In this document: piece after piece, positions 1-11,008 of the stretch
How the letters are laid out: each line of letters begins with the position of its first letter
Numbering within the stretch: position 1 is the first letter of the stretch
DNA from: Rhizobiales bacterium 65-79
Lineage (GTDB): Bacteria > Pseudomonadota > Alphaproteobacteria > Rhizobiales > Rhizobiaceae
Assembly (NCBI GenBank): GCA_001896885.1
Contig: MKRJ01000015.1
Span: 86,970 to 150,969 of the forward strand
Length of the DNA stretch: 64,000 bases
Direction: 5' to 3'
Notes under the pieces: generated by a model
Told to the model about the DNA's origin: nothing
Database searches by the model: none
The model's input: the letters and a program-made list of their open reading frames with translations, nothing else
Position numbers and translations under genes: made by a program

Positions 1-1
1 T

Positions 2-46
2 ATCTCCAAGCTCTACGCCGACTATTCCGGGCCATGGCAGGGCTAG
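2..46 (+). CDS. C-terminal end of an unidentified protein (partial)
   Basis: The first bases of the window read as an open frame ending ISKLYADYSGPWQG followed by TAG. The stop lies three bases before the ATG of the flavin reductase gene, which is the spacing of an operon. Only 14 residues are visible, so no family can be assigned. The call rests on the open frame and on the tight junction with the next gene. Confidence 0.4.
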   Translation: MSKLYADYSGPWQG

Positions 47-49
47 TCC

Positions 50-658
50 ATGTTCTACGAGCCCTCGAAAGGCCACGGCCTGCCGCACGATCCCTTCAAG
101 GCGATCGTCGCGCCGCGGCCGATCGGCTGGATCTCGACCAGGGGGCGCGACGGCTCGATCAATCTCGCACCCTACTCCTATTTCAATGCCTTCTCAGGCC
201 GCCCGCCGCTCGTGTGGTTCTCCTCGGAGGGGGTGAAGGACAGCTTCACCTTCGCGCGGGAGAGCGGCGAATTCGTCGCCAATCTCGTCGGCAGGCATAT
301 CTTCAGGGAGATGAACGCCACCTCCGTCGATGCGCCGCGCGGGGTGAGCGAGTTCGGCTATGCCGGGCTGACGCCGGCGCCCTCGCGGCTGGTCGCGGCG
401 CCGCGCGTCGCCGAGGCGCATGCCGCGCTGGAATGCCGGGTGACGGAGACGTTCGAGCCGAAGGGCCTCGACGGTAGGCCGGCCGGCGTCCATGTCTGCG
501 CCGGCGAGGTGATCGGCGTCCATATAGACGAGGCGGTGCTGACGAACGGCCTGTTCGACAATGTCAAGGCCGGCAATGTTTCGCGCCTCGGCTATCTCGA
601 TTTTTCGGCGATCACCGAAACCTTCGCCATGCGCCGGCCGAAATGGAAGGCGGATTGA
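50..658 (+). CDS. Flavin reductase family protein (FMN-binding split barrel)
   Basis: The 202-residue protein belongs to the flavin reductase-like / DIM6-NTAB family of FMN-binding split barrels. Visible family marks are PRPIGWIS near residues 22-29, the following LAPYSYFNAFS stretch, and PPLVWFSSEG near 52-61, which build the flavin pocket. Members bind FMN and reduce it with NAD(P)H for partner monooxygenases, or act as stand-alone oxidoreductases; the substrate cannot be told from sequence. The ATG is three bases after the stop of the partial upstream gene, so the two are probably co-transcribed. The protein is cytosolic, with no signal peptide or membrane segment. Confidence 0.88.
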   Translation: MFYEPSKGHGLPHDPFKAIVAPRPIGWISTRGRDGSINLAPYSYFNAFSGRPPLVWFSSEGVKDSFTFARESGEFVANLVGRHIFREMNATSVDAPRGVSEFGYAGLTPAPSRLVAAPRVAEAHAALECRVTETFEPKGLDGRPAGVHVCAGEVIGVHIDEAVLTNGLFDNVKAGNVSRLGYLDFSAITETFAMRRPKWKAD

Positions 659-686
659 GGGGTTGCAGGTCGGCAAACTGAGCTAG

Positions 687-938
687 TTAGCCGTTGTGAC
701 CGCCGCCACAATCGACTCCAGCGCTGTCCGTACCGCCATGGCTAAAACCACAATAGCCATGATCCGAGCCGTATCCTCCTGGCGGCAGTCCGTTATCGGG
801 ATGGTCCGTTCTCGGATATGGCCAGAATCGTAACCTGGATGTTCCATTCCGCTCCGGAAAGAACGAAATCCAAAAAATGAACCCCAAAATTGCAAGTCCA
901 AAAACGAAGCCTGCAAAAATAAGAATCGCCATGTGCAT
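687..938 (-). CDS. Small single-pass membrane protein with Gly/Cys/His-rich tail
   Basis: This 83-residue frame begins with one strong hydrophobic helix (about residues 3-27, AILIFAGFVFGLAILGF) and then turns into a polar tail rich in glycine, aspartate and histidine, ending in CGGGHNG. A helix plus a GGYGSDHG/DCGGG tail is a composition often seen in small uncharacterised rhizobial membrane proteins, and it does not look like a shadow frame. A weak AAGG lies ahead of the ATG; a second in-frame ATG two codons in is an equally good start. The stretch around it (659-686 and 939-1058) shows nothing else. Function is unknown; the tail could bind metal, but this is a guess. Confidence 0.6.
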   Translation of the reverse strand: MHMAILIFAGFVFGLAILGFIFWISFFPERNGTSRLRFWPYPRTDHPDNGLPPGGYGSDHGYCGFSHGGTDSAGVDCGGGHNG

Positions 939-1058
939 TGGATGTCAGCCTTCGCGATCGTCGTGATCGAATATTTGGCCCCTCAATTGAATTCGAAATA
1001 AACATTCAAAGCGAAATTTGAATCGCGGCAATGTTTTCACGCTGGGCTCGAATCTCTT

Positions 1059-1940
1059 TTACTTTCCAACGTCCGCCGCCCTGGCCCGCGCCAGGATGCG
1101 CTCGGCGCGGCGCAGATGCGGCCGGTCGTACATGTGGCCGTCGATGCCGATGACGCCCGGATTGCCGGCGGCCGCGAAGGCCTCGACCACGGCGCGCGAA
1201 TGCGCGACCGTTTCGGCGGAGGGCGTGAACACCTCGTTGATGACCGGCACCTGTGCCGGATGGATCGCCATCTTGGCCGTGAAGCCGTCACGCTCGGCCT
1301 CGACGCATTCGACCTTCAGCGCCTCCATGTCGCGGAAATTGACGAACACCGTGTCGATTGCCGCCGTCTGGGCCGCCGAGGCGGCGAGGATGGTCAGCGT
1401 GCGTGCCAGACGGAAGACGTCGGTATAGCGGCCGTCTCCGTCGCGTGGCGTGCGCGCGCCGATGTCCGACGACAGGTCCTCCGCTCCCCAGGTGAGGCCG
1501 GCAAGGCGGGGATGCGCCTCGCCGAAGGACGGCGCGGCGAGCAGGCCGGCGGCCGTCTCGGTGATGATGGCGACGATACGGGTCGCGCCGTCCTCGATGC
1601 CGTTTTCCGCCTCGTGGACGCGCAGCTTCGCCGAAAGCCGCTCCACGTCCTTTGCCCCGACCGCCTTGGGCAGCATGATGCCCGCGGGCCGCGCCGGCAT
1701 CACCGCGGCGAGATCGTCGTCGGCAAGGCCGGTGGTGAAGTCGTTGACCCGCACATAGAGGGCCGCCGGGGCGCGCTTGCGGTTCTCGCCAATGAAGGCA
1801 GCCGTGATGCGTCGCGCTTCCGGCTTGCGGTCGGCCGCGACCGAATCCTCCAGGTCGAGAAGCAGCGTGTCGGCGCCGGCCTCGAGTCCCTTCGCGAGCT
1901 TCCTCTCGGAATCGCCGGGAACGAACAGCAGCGATCGCAC
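1059..1940 (-). CDS. HpcH/HpaI aldolase/citrate lyase family protein (CitE-like CoA-ester lyase)
   Basis: The 293-residue TIM-barrel protein carries the CitE-family start RSLLFVPGDSERKL, the metal-binding segment LDLEDSV (residues 28-34), an ITETA strand and the WGAEDLSSDIGA loop. The family cleaves or forms C-C bonds in CoA thioesters such as malyl-CoA, citramalyl-CoA or 3-hydroxy-3-methylglutaryl-CoA, using Mg2+. The adjacent MaoC-type hydratase suggests the pair acts in turn on a CoA ester: hydration of an enoyl-CoA, then cleavage. A similar CitE-like/MaoC pairing occurs in actinobacteria (Rv2498c/Rv2499c). The exact substrate cannot be read from sequence. Confidence 0.88.
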   Translation of the reverse strand: MRSLLFVPGDSERKLAKGLEAGADTLLLDLEDSVAADRKPEARRITAAFIGENRKRAPAALYVRVNDFTTGLADDDLAAVMPARPAGIMLPKAVGAKDVERLSAKLRVHEAENGIEDGATRIVAIITETAAGLLAAPSFGEAHPRLAGLTWGAEDLSSDIGARTPRDGDGRYTDVFRLARTLTILAASAAQTAAIDTVFVNFRDMEALKVECVEAERDGFTAKMAIHPAQVPVINEVFTPSAETVAHSRAVVEAFAAAGNPGVIGIDGHMYDRPHLRRAERILARARAADVGK

Positions 1941-1942
1941 GC

Positions 1943-2395
1943 TCAGACAGCCTTCTTCATCATCATGGCCTGGCGCAGGCAGCGCGCCACCAGCACGTCG
2001 TCCTGGTTATAGGCGCGGTGCTCGAATTCGACGATGCCGCGGTCCGGCTTCGATTTGGACGGCCGCACCGATTTCACCTCGGTCTCGATATGCACGGTGT
2101 CCCCATGGAAGAGGGGATGAGGGAACACCGTCTCGCTCATGCCGAGATTGGCGATCGTGGTGCCGAGCGTGGTGTCGTGAACCGAGATGCCGATCATCAG
2201 GCCGAGCGTGAAGAGCGAATTGACCAGCGGCTTGCCCCATTCGCTCTTCGCGGCGAAATCGAAATCGATGTGCAGCGGCTGCGGATTGAGCGTCATGACC
2301 GAGAACAGCACGTTGTCGCCCTCGGTGATGGTGCGCCTCAGGGGATGCCGGAAGATTTGTCCCGGAGTGAACTCCTCCAAATAGTGGCCCGGCAT
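1943..2395 (-). CDS. MaoC family dehydratase (hot-dog fold)
   Basis: This 150-residue single hot-dog protein starts at MPGHYLEEFTPGQIF with a clear GGAGG ribosome site just upstream; the longer in-frame extension is non-conserved and was not used. The R-hydratase-like segment NPQPLHIDFDFA (about residues 37-48) holds the Asp and His typical of (R)-specific enoyl-CoA hydratases. It ends two bases before the CitE-like lyase gene, so the two form an operon and probably catalyse successive steps on a CoA thioester. Cytosolic. Confidence 0.88.
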   Translation of the reverse strand: MPGHYLEEFTPGQIFRHPLRRTITEGDNVLFSVMTLNPQPLHIDFDFAAKSEWGKPLVNSLFTLGLMIGISVHDTTLGTTIANLGMSETVFPHPLFHGDTVHIETEVKSVRPSKSKPDRGIVEFEHRAYNQDDVLVARCLRQAMMMKKAV

Positions 2396-2542
2396 CGTTT
2401 CCTCCGTTGGTCGTGCGTTTGATAGGGCGGTTGCGGCGGACCCGCAAGCCACGCACCAGCGAACTGCCCGGTTAACCGATATGGTAAACACTTCCTAAAC
2501 CATTTCTGGCCTAGCGTCGGCGGCAAGCTCGGGGTCGGCGGC

Positions 2543-3688
2543 ATGGTGGTGGTCAGTCACTTCCTCAGATGGATCGATACGGCACGCGTGTCGCAGAGGG
2601 CGGCCGGCGCGGCCGCGCTGGCGCGAGCCTATGTCGCGTCAGAACTCGCATTCGAGGACCGCTGCGCCGCCGAGGCCGCGCTGACCTATCTTCTCGACGA
2701 TCCCTCTGCGAAAGTACGCTACGCGCTTGCGGAAGCGCTTGCCATCCACCGGCTGGCGCCGCTGCAGATCATCCATGCGCTCGCCTCCGACCAGGACGAG
2801 ATCGCCGACCTCGTGCTCAAGCGCTCGCCGCTTCTGACCGACGGCGACCTCATCGACCGCATCGCCATGGGCACCGAAGGCGTCCAGTGTTCGATCGCGG
2901 GGAGGGCGCTGGTCTCGAAATCGGTGGCGGCAGCTATCGCAGAGGTGGGATGTGCGGAGGCCTGCCTGGTCCTCCTCCGCAACGACGGCGCGGACATCGC
3001 CTCGCTCAGCTTCCGCCGCATGGCCGAACGTTTCGGCGCGATTGCGCGGCTGCGCGAGGCACTCCTTGCCGACCGGCGCCTGCCCGCCGATTGCCGCCAC
3101 GTCCTGCTGGTCAAGCTCAGCGAGGCGCTGAAAGGCGCGCCGCTGGTCGTGGCGCTGATGGGCGGGGCGAGGGGCGAGCGCGTCATGCGCGAGGCCTGCG
3201 TGAAGGCGTCGCTGACGCTGATCGAAAAGACCCGCGCGGACGAGCACGAGGCGCTGGTCGAGCATCTGCGCCTTGCCGGCGAACTCACCACGGCCTTCAT
3301 CGTGCGCATGGTGGCGCATGGCAAGATCGACTTCTTCGCCTCGGTGCTCGGCGTGCTTGCCGGCCGAGAGGCGGCGCGCGTCCGGGCACTTCTCGCCACC
3401 GGGCGCGACCTTGCGCTTGCCGCGCTGTTCCGGAGCGCCGGACTGCCCGAAAGCGCGCATGGAGTCATCCTGCGGGCGCTGAAGATATGGCGCGAGGTCG
3501 CCAATGGCAGGCGCGTCGCCGGTACGCAGGAAGTGAGCTGGCTGATGCTCAAGGAACTCGGCGCCTGTCCGGGCCAGCGCGGTCCGGCGCCGCATCAGGC
3601 GGAGCTTGCCGGCCTGATCCGCTCGATCCATCTGGAAGTGCTGCGCGAGAACGCGCGCGGCCACGCGCTGGCGATCGCTGCGGCCTAG
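2543..3688 (+). CDS. DUF2336 domain-containing protein
   Basis: The 381-residue protein is helical and HEAT-like. It has an N-terminal region with LTYLLDDPSAKVRYALAEALA and the phrase DQDEIADLVLKRSPLLTDGDLIDRIA that marks the alphaproteobacterial DUF2336 family. The family has no established biochemical role; repeated alpha-hairpins suggest a scaffold. No signal peptide or membrane segment is seen. The gene is divergent from the maoC operon, with a 147-base gap holding both promoters. Start chosen at ATG 2543. Confidence 0.85.
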   Translation: MVVVSHFLRWIDTARVSQRAAGAAALARAYVASELAFEDRCAAEAALTYLLDDPSAKVRYALAEALAIHRLAPLQIIHALASDQDEIADLVLKRSPLLTDGDLIDRIAMGTEGVQCSIAGRALVSKSVAAAIAEVGCAEACLVLLRNDGADIASLSFRRMAERFGAIARLREALLADRRLPADCRHVLLVKLSEALKGAPLVVALMGGARGERVMREACVKASLTLIEKTRADEHEALVEHLRLAGELTTAFIVRMVAHGKIDFFASVLGVLAGREAARVRALLATGRDLALAALFRSAGLPESAHGVILRALKIWREVANGRRVAGTQEVSWLMLKELGACPGQRGPAPHQAELAGLIRSIHLEVLRENARGHALAIAAA

Positions 3689-3754
3689 AAACTGCCGAAA
3701 CGGTTACCGAGAGCCGGCATTGTCCCGCGGCGGGAACGGCACTAGGTTCGAGCC

Positions 3755-4093
3755 ATGCAGGAAACCAGCTACCCGGTGATAGAGGTGCCGGCGGAGATTC
3801 GCCCGCTCATCGATCGGATTCGGGCCCGCATGGCGCCCGATGCCATCTGGCTCTTCGGTAGCCGGGCGCGCGGCGACAATAGGGGCGATAGCGATTGGGA
3901 CATAGTCGTGGCGCTGGACGACCGTGCTGATCCGGCTCTTCTGGATCCCATCGTGGGGTGGGAGATCCAGCGGGAACTCTCGATCCCCGCCACGATACTT
4001 CTGACGACATCAAGCGAGCTCAGGGAAAGTTGGGGTGCGCCCAATACGATCGGATACGTACTGGCGCGCGAAGGGCTGAAGCTGGATGGCTGA
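3755..4093 (+). CDS. MNT-type nucleotidyltransferase, antitoxin of a HEPN/MNT pair
   Basis: The 112-residue protein is a minimal nucleotidyltransferase of the KNTase/MNT family. The signature GSRARG lies at residues 35-40, followed by the metal-binding DWD at 47-49. In HEPN/MNT (type VII) toxin-antitoxin modules such enzymes neutralise the partner HEPN RNase by adding nucleotides to it. The next gene, overlapping by 8 bases, encodes a HEPN-like protein, which fits that pairing. Activity as an antitoxin is inferred from family and arrangement. Confidence 0.85.
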   Translation: MQETSYPVIEVPAEIRPLIDRIRARMAPDAIWLFGSRARGDNRGDSDWDIVVALDDRADPALLDPIVGWEIQRELSIPATILLTTSSELRESWGAPNTIGYVLAREGLKLDG

Positions 4094-4526
4094 TGCGTGG
4101 ACGATTGCGAATGCGCTGCGCCTGGCGGCCGGGTGCGCGAGAGATGCATCGATCCTTCTCGATTCCCATTCACGGAACGCGGCTTATCTGGGCGAGCAGG
4201 CGCTCGAACAGATCATTCGCGCCTTCGCGACCGCGGAAGGGCTGCATATCGAGCGCCACGACGCGCATCAGCTCGATAAAACGGTCCGTCGGTTTCCCGA
4301 TGCGCACCCTGAAAAGGTGGCTATATCGAAGCTTGTTTGGCTGGAAGCCTATGCGACGACGTTTCGATATACGCTGCCCTCCGGACGTATTCCCAAGGCT
4401 CCCGACGATGCAAAAGTCGCGGAGGCGATTTCCGGAATCGAGGAACTCATCCTCCGCGCGGCCAGGCATTTCGGAGTAGATTTGGAAAAGGATTCGCCGG
4501 CGGCGCGTACGGCACCGATGCGGTAG
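4086..4526 (+). CDS. HEPN domain protein, probable toxin of a HEPN/MNT pair
   Basis: This 146-residue, mainly helical protein overlaps the MNT gene by 8 bases, indicating translational coupling. It has the HEPN-like core NAAYLGEQALEQIIRA (about residues 31-46) and a later YATTFRYTLPSGRIP segment resembling the aRYP stretch of HEPN proteins. RHDAH at 58-62 contains Arg and His, but their spacing is not clearly the RX4-6H nuclease motif, so RNase activity is uncertain. Together with the upstream MNT gene it most likely forms a toxin-antitoxin module. Confidence 0.78.
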   Translation: MADAWTIANALRLAAGCARDASILLDSHSRNAAYLGEQALEQIIRAFATAEGLHIERHDAHQLDKTVRRFPDAHPEKVAISKLVWLEAYATTFRYTLPSGRIPKAPDDAKVAEAISGIEELILRAARHFGVDLEKDSPAARTAPMR

Positions 4527-4553
4527 GCTTCGCGACGATCCGGGCTCCGTTCC

Positions 4554-5456
4554 TTATTCGTCCCGATTGACGGGCTTGCCGCGCAAGTTCAGCGCGGCGT
4601 AACCGAAAACAGCGATGATGACGATCGCGCCGCCGACAAGGCTCGCGGCAGGAGCCAGTTCGCCGAGGAAAAGCCAGGCGAAAAGAATGGCGAGCGGCAC
4701 CTCCGCGCTCCCGAGCAGGCCGGATTCCGCGGCGCTGACCAGCCGGGTCCCTTCCGTCCAAAGGATCACGGCTGCGGCGAAGGAAACGCCGAAGGCGCAC
4801 ATCAGCACGGCGTCGCGTGCCGTGACGTCGAGGGGATTCGTGACGATCAGGCCGGCAAGGAAGAGCAGGAAAGCCGCTACCGCCCCGGTCCACACGACCG
4901 GCGCATCGGTGAACTTGCGGATCAGGACCATGTAGAGCGCGCAGCCGAAGGTCATCAGCACGGCCATGGCGTTGCCGGCGAGGCTGCCCGTGCCGATCCC
5001 GCCGATCATCATGATCGCGACGCCGGTGAGCGAGACGGCGGCGGCGAGGATCGTGCCGACGCGCGTGCGTTGGCCAAGCATGATGCGTTCGAGCCCCGCC
5101 GCCATGAAGGGGACGGTCGCGTAGATGATGGTGACGTTGGCGACGTAGGTCAGCTTGAAAGCGGTGATGAAGGCGATGCTGGACAGGGCGCTGACGAGCG
5201 CGAGCGTCCAGCCGCGCCTCCCGAGGCGAAGCTTGCCCAGCATGCCCGGGCCGCGCCCGCGCCACAGCACGTAGGCCGCGATGATCGCCGAGCCGACCAG
5301 CCCGCGCCAGCAGGCGATCGTCCACGCGCCGGCATCGATCGAACGGGTGAAGATGCCGGCAAGCGCGAAAAAGACGGCGGAGGTCGTGACCAGCACGACT
5401 CCGCTCGCGTGACCCGTTTCGATCCTTGCCGACCTGTTCGTCGTCCGGGCATCCAT
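4554..5456 (-). CDS. EamA/DMT family transporter
   Basis: The 300-residue protein has about ten hydrophobic segments in two EamA repeats. The first starts near residue 20 (LVTTSAVFFALAGIFTRS) and the second near residue 160, which is the layout of drug/metabolite exporters. The chosen ATG 5456 has GAAGAG upstream; the open frame continues far beyond it through the FUSC gene in another frame, but that part is not protein-like. Substrate unknown: relatives export amino acids, purines or small drugs. It lies 38 bases downstream of the FUSC gene on the same strand, so they may share a transcript. Confidence 0.85.
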   Translation of the reverse strand: MDARTTNRSARIETGHASGVVLVTTSAVFFALAGIFTRSIDAGAWTIACWRGLVGSAIIAAYVLWRGRGPGMLGKLRLGRRGWTLALVSALSSIAFITAFKLTYVANVTIIYATVPFMAAGLERIMLGQRTRVGTILAAAVSLTGVAIMMIGGIGTGSLAGNAMAVLMTFGCALYMVLIRKFTDAPVVWTGAVAAFLLFLAGLIVTNPLDVTARDAVLMCAFGVSFAAAVILWTEGTRLVSAAESGLLGSAEVPLAILFAWLFLGELAPAASLVGGAIVIIAVFGYAALNLRGKPVNRDE

Positions 5457-5494
5457 CTCTTCACCTATAGGCCGCTGCTGCTGCCAGCCTTTTG

Positions 5495-7567
5495 TCAGGA
5501 GGAGCGGGGACCGCTTCGCGTATCGCGGAAAAAGCGCGGATTGTCTTCCACGGCGGCGGCGATGACCCGCAAGGCGGCAGCGACGGCCAGGACTGGCTGG
5601 CTCGCATCGCCCCGCGCGCCGAGCGCTTCCGCTTCCGCCCGTGTGGCCGCCGCGAAGTCCCCGATCGCATGGCTGCCGGTCGGCCGCAGGATGAGAGACG
5701 CCAGCCGTTTCAGGAAGCCGGTGATGACGGGCTTCACCGCATCCGGCAGATGGGGTTCGGCGTTGCGCAGGACGAGGACCTCGAGCCCGACCGTCACCGC
5801 CGCGACGCTTGCCGAGAGCATGGCTTCGCCCCGGCTTCCGGTGCGCTGGGCGAACGGCATCAGCTGGTTGATGCGGTCGTAGGCGAGGCTCTCGAAGGCG
5901 GAGCGGCGCGGCACGCGCTCGTGCAGGCAGAGCCGCACGAGGTCTTCCTTGATCGTGGCGACGATGCGCAGGACGCTGTCGCGCGGCCGCGCCGGCAGCA
6001 CCGTCCAGAAGACGCCGATCGAAAGCAGGATGCCGACCAGGATGGAAGCGGTCTGGTTCAGGAAATGGGTTGGAGCATAGACCATCTGCTGGTGCGGGCT
6101 GAGAAAGGCGAGGAAGTTTATGGCGAAGGCCGTCGCCGTGCCGGTGAAGGTCGGATTCGCCATGGCCAGCGCGGCGGGGATCAGCACCGGCACCACGAAC
6201 AGCACGAACCAGAAGAAGCCCGGGAATGCCGGCAGCAGGAGCTGGCCGACGATGAAGGCGAAGGGCACGGCAAGCAGCGTTCCCTTGAAGAAGCCGAAGG
6301 AAGTGCGGATCGGCGCCGGGCGCGAGGCGAACAGGCTGGAAACCACGGCCACGATGATGGTCGCTCCCGCCGCGTCCGCCCACTGGGTGGCGATCCAGAA
6401 CGCGGCGACGAGGGAAGTGGCGAGCGCGGCGCGCACGGCGTTGCGCAGGGCCGTCTGCCGGTCGCGGTGGATGACGAGTGCTGGCTGGCGCATGTCGTCG
6501 GCCTCCGGCCGGCCGGGATGGCGGACGGCGTCGAGGCCGTCGAGAACGCCGGCGAGCGCGTCGGCGAATTCGGCCGCCATGGCGAGCCTCGCTGCCGCGC
6601 CGATGCGATCGGGGACGTTTTCCGGCAGCGAAGCCTGCCGGGCATCCGCGGCGATCTTCCGCAGCCGGGCGATGATGGCGGCGACGTCGTCGAGCGCGTC
6701 GGGACGCTCCGCGACATCGTGGACGACCTCTTTCAACAGGCTGCGGGTGGGCGGCAGCGCCGGGTTCGGCGGTGCCGCGTGGAGCCGCAGCATCCGCGCC
6801 GCGGAATGCGCCGAGAGCAGGTAGCCGATCGTTCGCCTAACCGAGCGGCCATGCGCGGCGAGGCTTGGGCCCTCCAGGCGCACATAGGCGCGCATTTCGC
6901 CGAGCGCCTGGGTCTCGGCGATGATGCGGCGGTTGAGCTTCACCAGGGTCGGGCGGTCGGCTCCGCCGAAGGCGAATTCCGCATAGGCGGCAAGGTCGCG
7001 GACAAGTCCTTCCAGCCGCCCGACGATCTGGTCGCGTGCCAGCTGCGGCAGGAAAAGACGGCTGGCAAGCCCGGCGCAGACGATGCCGAGTGCGATCTCC
7101 GAGGCGCGCGCGACGGCCAGTTCATGGGCGAGGTGCGGCTGGTTGAAGGCCGGCAGGCTGATGATCGCCGCGGTGTAGCCGGCGAGCGCCGCTCCGTAGG
7201 ATTCGGGGTTGCGCAACAGCGAGGCGGCGAAGGTGCAAAGCCCGATCCAGACGGCGAGAGCGGCAAGGAAAGCGGGCGCGCCGTGCCTTCCGGCCCACAC
7301 CAGGAGCAGGGCGGCGAGCGCCCCGACCACGGTTCCGGCGAGACGGAAGAAGCCTTTCGCCAGCACCATGCCGGCAACGGGCTGGGCGACGATGAACACC
7401 GTCATCATCGCCCATTGCGGGTTTTCCAGTTTCAGCGCGTAGGCGATCGAAAGGGCGACGAGGCCGGCGATCGTGGCGCGGACGGCGAATATCCAGTCGG
7501 AGCGCTTGGGCGGCGGGATGCGCGCAAGCCAGGAGTGGAGCGTGTCGGGCCAGGAAGGGGCGGTCAC
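5495..7567 (-). CDS. FUSC family transporter (YccS/AaeB-like)
   Basis: The protein is about 690 residues long with the FUSC layout: an N-terminal membrane block (RATIAGLVALSIAYALKLENPQWAMMTVFIVAQP), a long cytosolic linker, and a second membrane block starting with ALRNAVRAALATSLVAAFWIATQW. Relatives export aromatic acids and other toxic organics across the inner membrane. The first ATG in frame (7630) would translate the palindromic repeat upstream, so the GTG at 7567, preceded by a GGGGGT stretch, is taken as the start. The start is uncertain; the family call is not. Confidence 0.82.
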   Translation of the reverse strand: MTAPSWPDTLHSWLARIPPPKRSDWIFAVRATIAGLVALSIAYALKLENPQWAMMTVFIVAQPVAGMVLAKGFFRLAGTVVGALAALLLVWAGRHGAPAFLAALAVWIGLCTFAASLLRNPESYGAALAGYTAAIISLPAFNQPHLAHELAVARASEIALGIVCAGLASRLFLPQLARDQIVGRLEGLVRDLAAYAEFAFGGADRPTLVKLNRRIIAETQALGEMRAYVRLEGPSLAAHGRSVRRTIGYLLSAHSAARMLRLHAAPPNPALPPTRSLLKEVVHDVAERPDALDDVAAIIARLRKIAADARQASLPENVPDRIGAAARLAMAAEFADALAGVLDGLDAVRHPGRPEADDMRQPALVIHRDRQTALRNAVRAALATSLVAAFWIATQWADAAGATIIVAVVSSLFASRPAPIRTSFGFFKGTLLAVPFAFIVGQLLLPAFPGFFWFVLFVVPVLIPAALAMANPTFTGTATAFAINFLAFLSPHQQMVYAPTHFLNQTASILVGILLSIGVFWTVLPARPRDSVLRIVATIKEDLVRLCLHERVPRRSAFESLAYDRINQLMPFAQRTGSRGEAMLSASVAAVTVGLEVLVLRNAEPHLPDAVKPVITGFLKRLASLILRPTGSHAIGDFAAATRAEAEALGARGDASQPVLAVAAALRVIAAAVEDNPRFFRDTRSGPRSS

Positions 7568-7578
7568 GGTGCGGACAT

Positions 7579-7714
7579 ACCCCCACCCCTGTCCTCTCCC
7601 CACAAGGGGGAGGGGAACTTGGCGCCGCATGGCGCACGTTTCGACGATTTCGGCTCGGAAAGTAGTGCAGGCGTCTCCCTCTCCCTTGTAGGGAGAGGAC
7701 AGGGATGGGGGTTG
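7579..7714. repeat. Paired inverted palindromes between parE and the FUSC gene
   Basis: Two GC-rich palindromic elements face each other. The left copy (7579-7615) reads ACCCCCACCCCTGTCCTCTC and closes on its own hairpin CTCCCC-ACAA-GGGGGAG. The right copy (7675-7714) is nearly its reverse complement. About 60 bases without repeat structure lie between. The pair sits just after the parE stop and may act as a terminator or RNA-stabilising element. Confidence 0.8.
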
Positions 7715-7733
7715 GAAGCGAACACGATCGCGG

Positions 7734-9767
<2,034 letters not shown>

Positions 9768-10005
9768 CTCGTCTTATTCTATCCCGCCCGAATCAGGCTT
9801 CATACTGCCATGCTTTGCCGCATCGGCGACAGAGGTTCCCTGTCTGTTCGCCGGGCACAAGGTTTAAAATTGCCGTTTTCGGCGCAACGCTCCGATAACC
9901 ACTCAAAGCGATTGTCCGCACCCTACACGCCTTGCCTTCCAATTCCTTTAGGATTTGCCGCCTAGCCTCCCGCAAAACAAAAGGCTTCATAAGGCGGGCC
10001 GGGGC

Positions 10006-10971
10006 GTGAAGAACAGAATTGTTCCCATGATCGGGATCGCGGCCGTATTCGGCGCGATCTCCATATTCGGCGCGAATTTCTGGATCAAGAGCCAGGCGAA
10101 CGCCCGCGTCGAGACGGCGGTGCAGATTCCGCCCAGGCCCGAGGTTAAGTTCGCGACCATCGTCGTCGCCAAGTCGCCGCTGCGCTTCGGCATGAAGCTC
10201 GAGCGCGCCGCCCTCGCCGAGATCCCGTGGGCCGAGAACGCTCTGCCGAAAGGAGCCTTCGGCACGGTCGACGAACTCCTCCGGGACGGCGACCGCGTCG
10301 TGCTTTCTCCGATCGACGCCAACGCGCCGGTGCTGCTCGCCGAGCTTTCCGGCCCGAACGGCCGCGCCACGCTTTCCAACCTGCTCACGCCCGGCATGCG
10401 CGCCGTCACCATAAAGACCGACGAGATCGCCGGCGTCGGCGGCTTCGTCACGCCCGGCGACCGCGTCGATGTCGTGCTGACGCGCAATGCCGGCGACATC
10501 GAGGAAGTGAAGAAGAACGCCGAGGGCGCGTCCGGCGCGAATATCGCGACCGAGGTGGTGATCGAGGCGGCGAAGGTGCTTTCGGTCGGACAGGCGGCGG
10601 ACGAGCGCGCCACGATGCCCAAGGTCGCCGATTCGGTGACGCTCGAGGTCACGCCGGCCGGCGCGCAGAAGATCGCGCTGGCGCGCAACATCGGCAAGCT
10701 GTCGCTGTCGCTCCGCTCGGCGCGTCAGGCCGGCACGGACGCTTCGGGGATGACGACCATCTCCGCCTTCGGCGGTTCCGTGGCCTCGAAGGTGGCCGCG
10801 GCCGGCGAGATCGTCAACGCCATTCCTCGCGGCGAGGGCGAAGAGAAGTTCACGACCGTCGTCGTGACGCGCGGCATCAAGCCGGAGACCTACAAGGTCA
10901 ACCGCAGCGGCGCCAGCGCCGGCGGCGGCGACGATCCGTATGCCGGCCAGGGGGCGAAGCTGCAGCAATAG
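10006..10971 (+). CDS. cpaB: Flp pilus assembly protein CpaB/RcpC
   Basis: The 321-residue protein has one N-terminal membrane anchor (IVPMIGIAAVFGAISIFGA), then an SAF-type beta-clip region (VVAKSPLRFGMKLERAALAEIPW) and the TIKTDEIAGVGGFVTPGDRVDVVLTR block typical of CpaB/RcpC. It is a periplasmic partner of the secretin in the Tad pilus. The GTG at 10006 is preferred: it follows a GGGGC stretch and starts right before the membrane anchor, while the upstream extension from 9955 is non-conserved. First gene of the tad cluster here; the 238 bases before it hold the probable promoter. Confidence 0.88.
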   Translation: MKNRIVPMIGIAAVFGAISIFGANFWIKSQANARVETAVQIPPRPEVKFATIVVAKSPLRFGMKLERAALAEIPWAENALPKGAFGTVDELLRDGDRVVLSPIDANAPVLLAELSGPNGRATLSNLLTPGMRAVTIKTDEIAGVGGFVTPGDRVDVVLTRNAGDIEEVKKNAEGASGANIATEVVIEAAKVLSVGQAADERATMPKVADSVTLEVTPAGAQKIALARNIGKLSLSLRSARQAGTDASGMTTISAFGGSVASKVAAAGEIVNAIPRGEGEEKFTTVVVTRGIKPETYKVNRSGASAGGGDDPYAGQGAKLQQ

Positions 10972-11008
10972 AGGGGATGCCGGCCGGGGCCGGCTTGGGG
11001 ATAGGACC

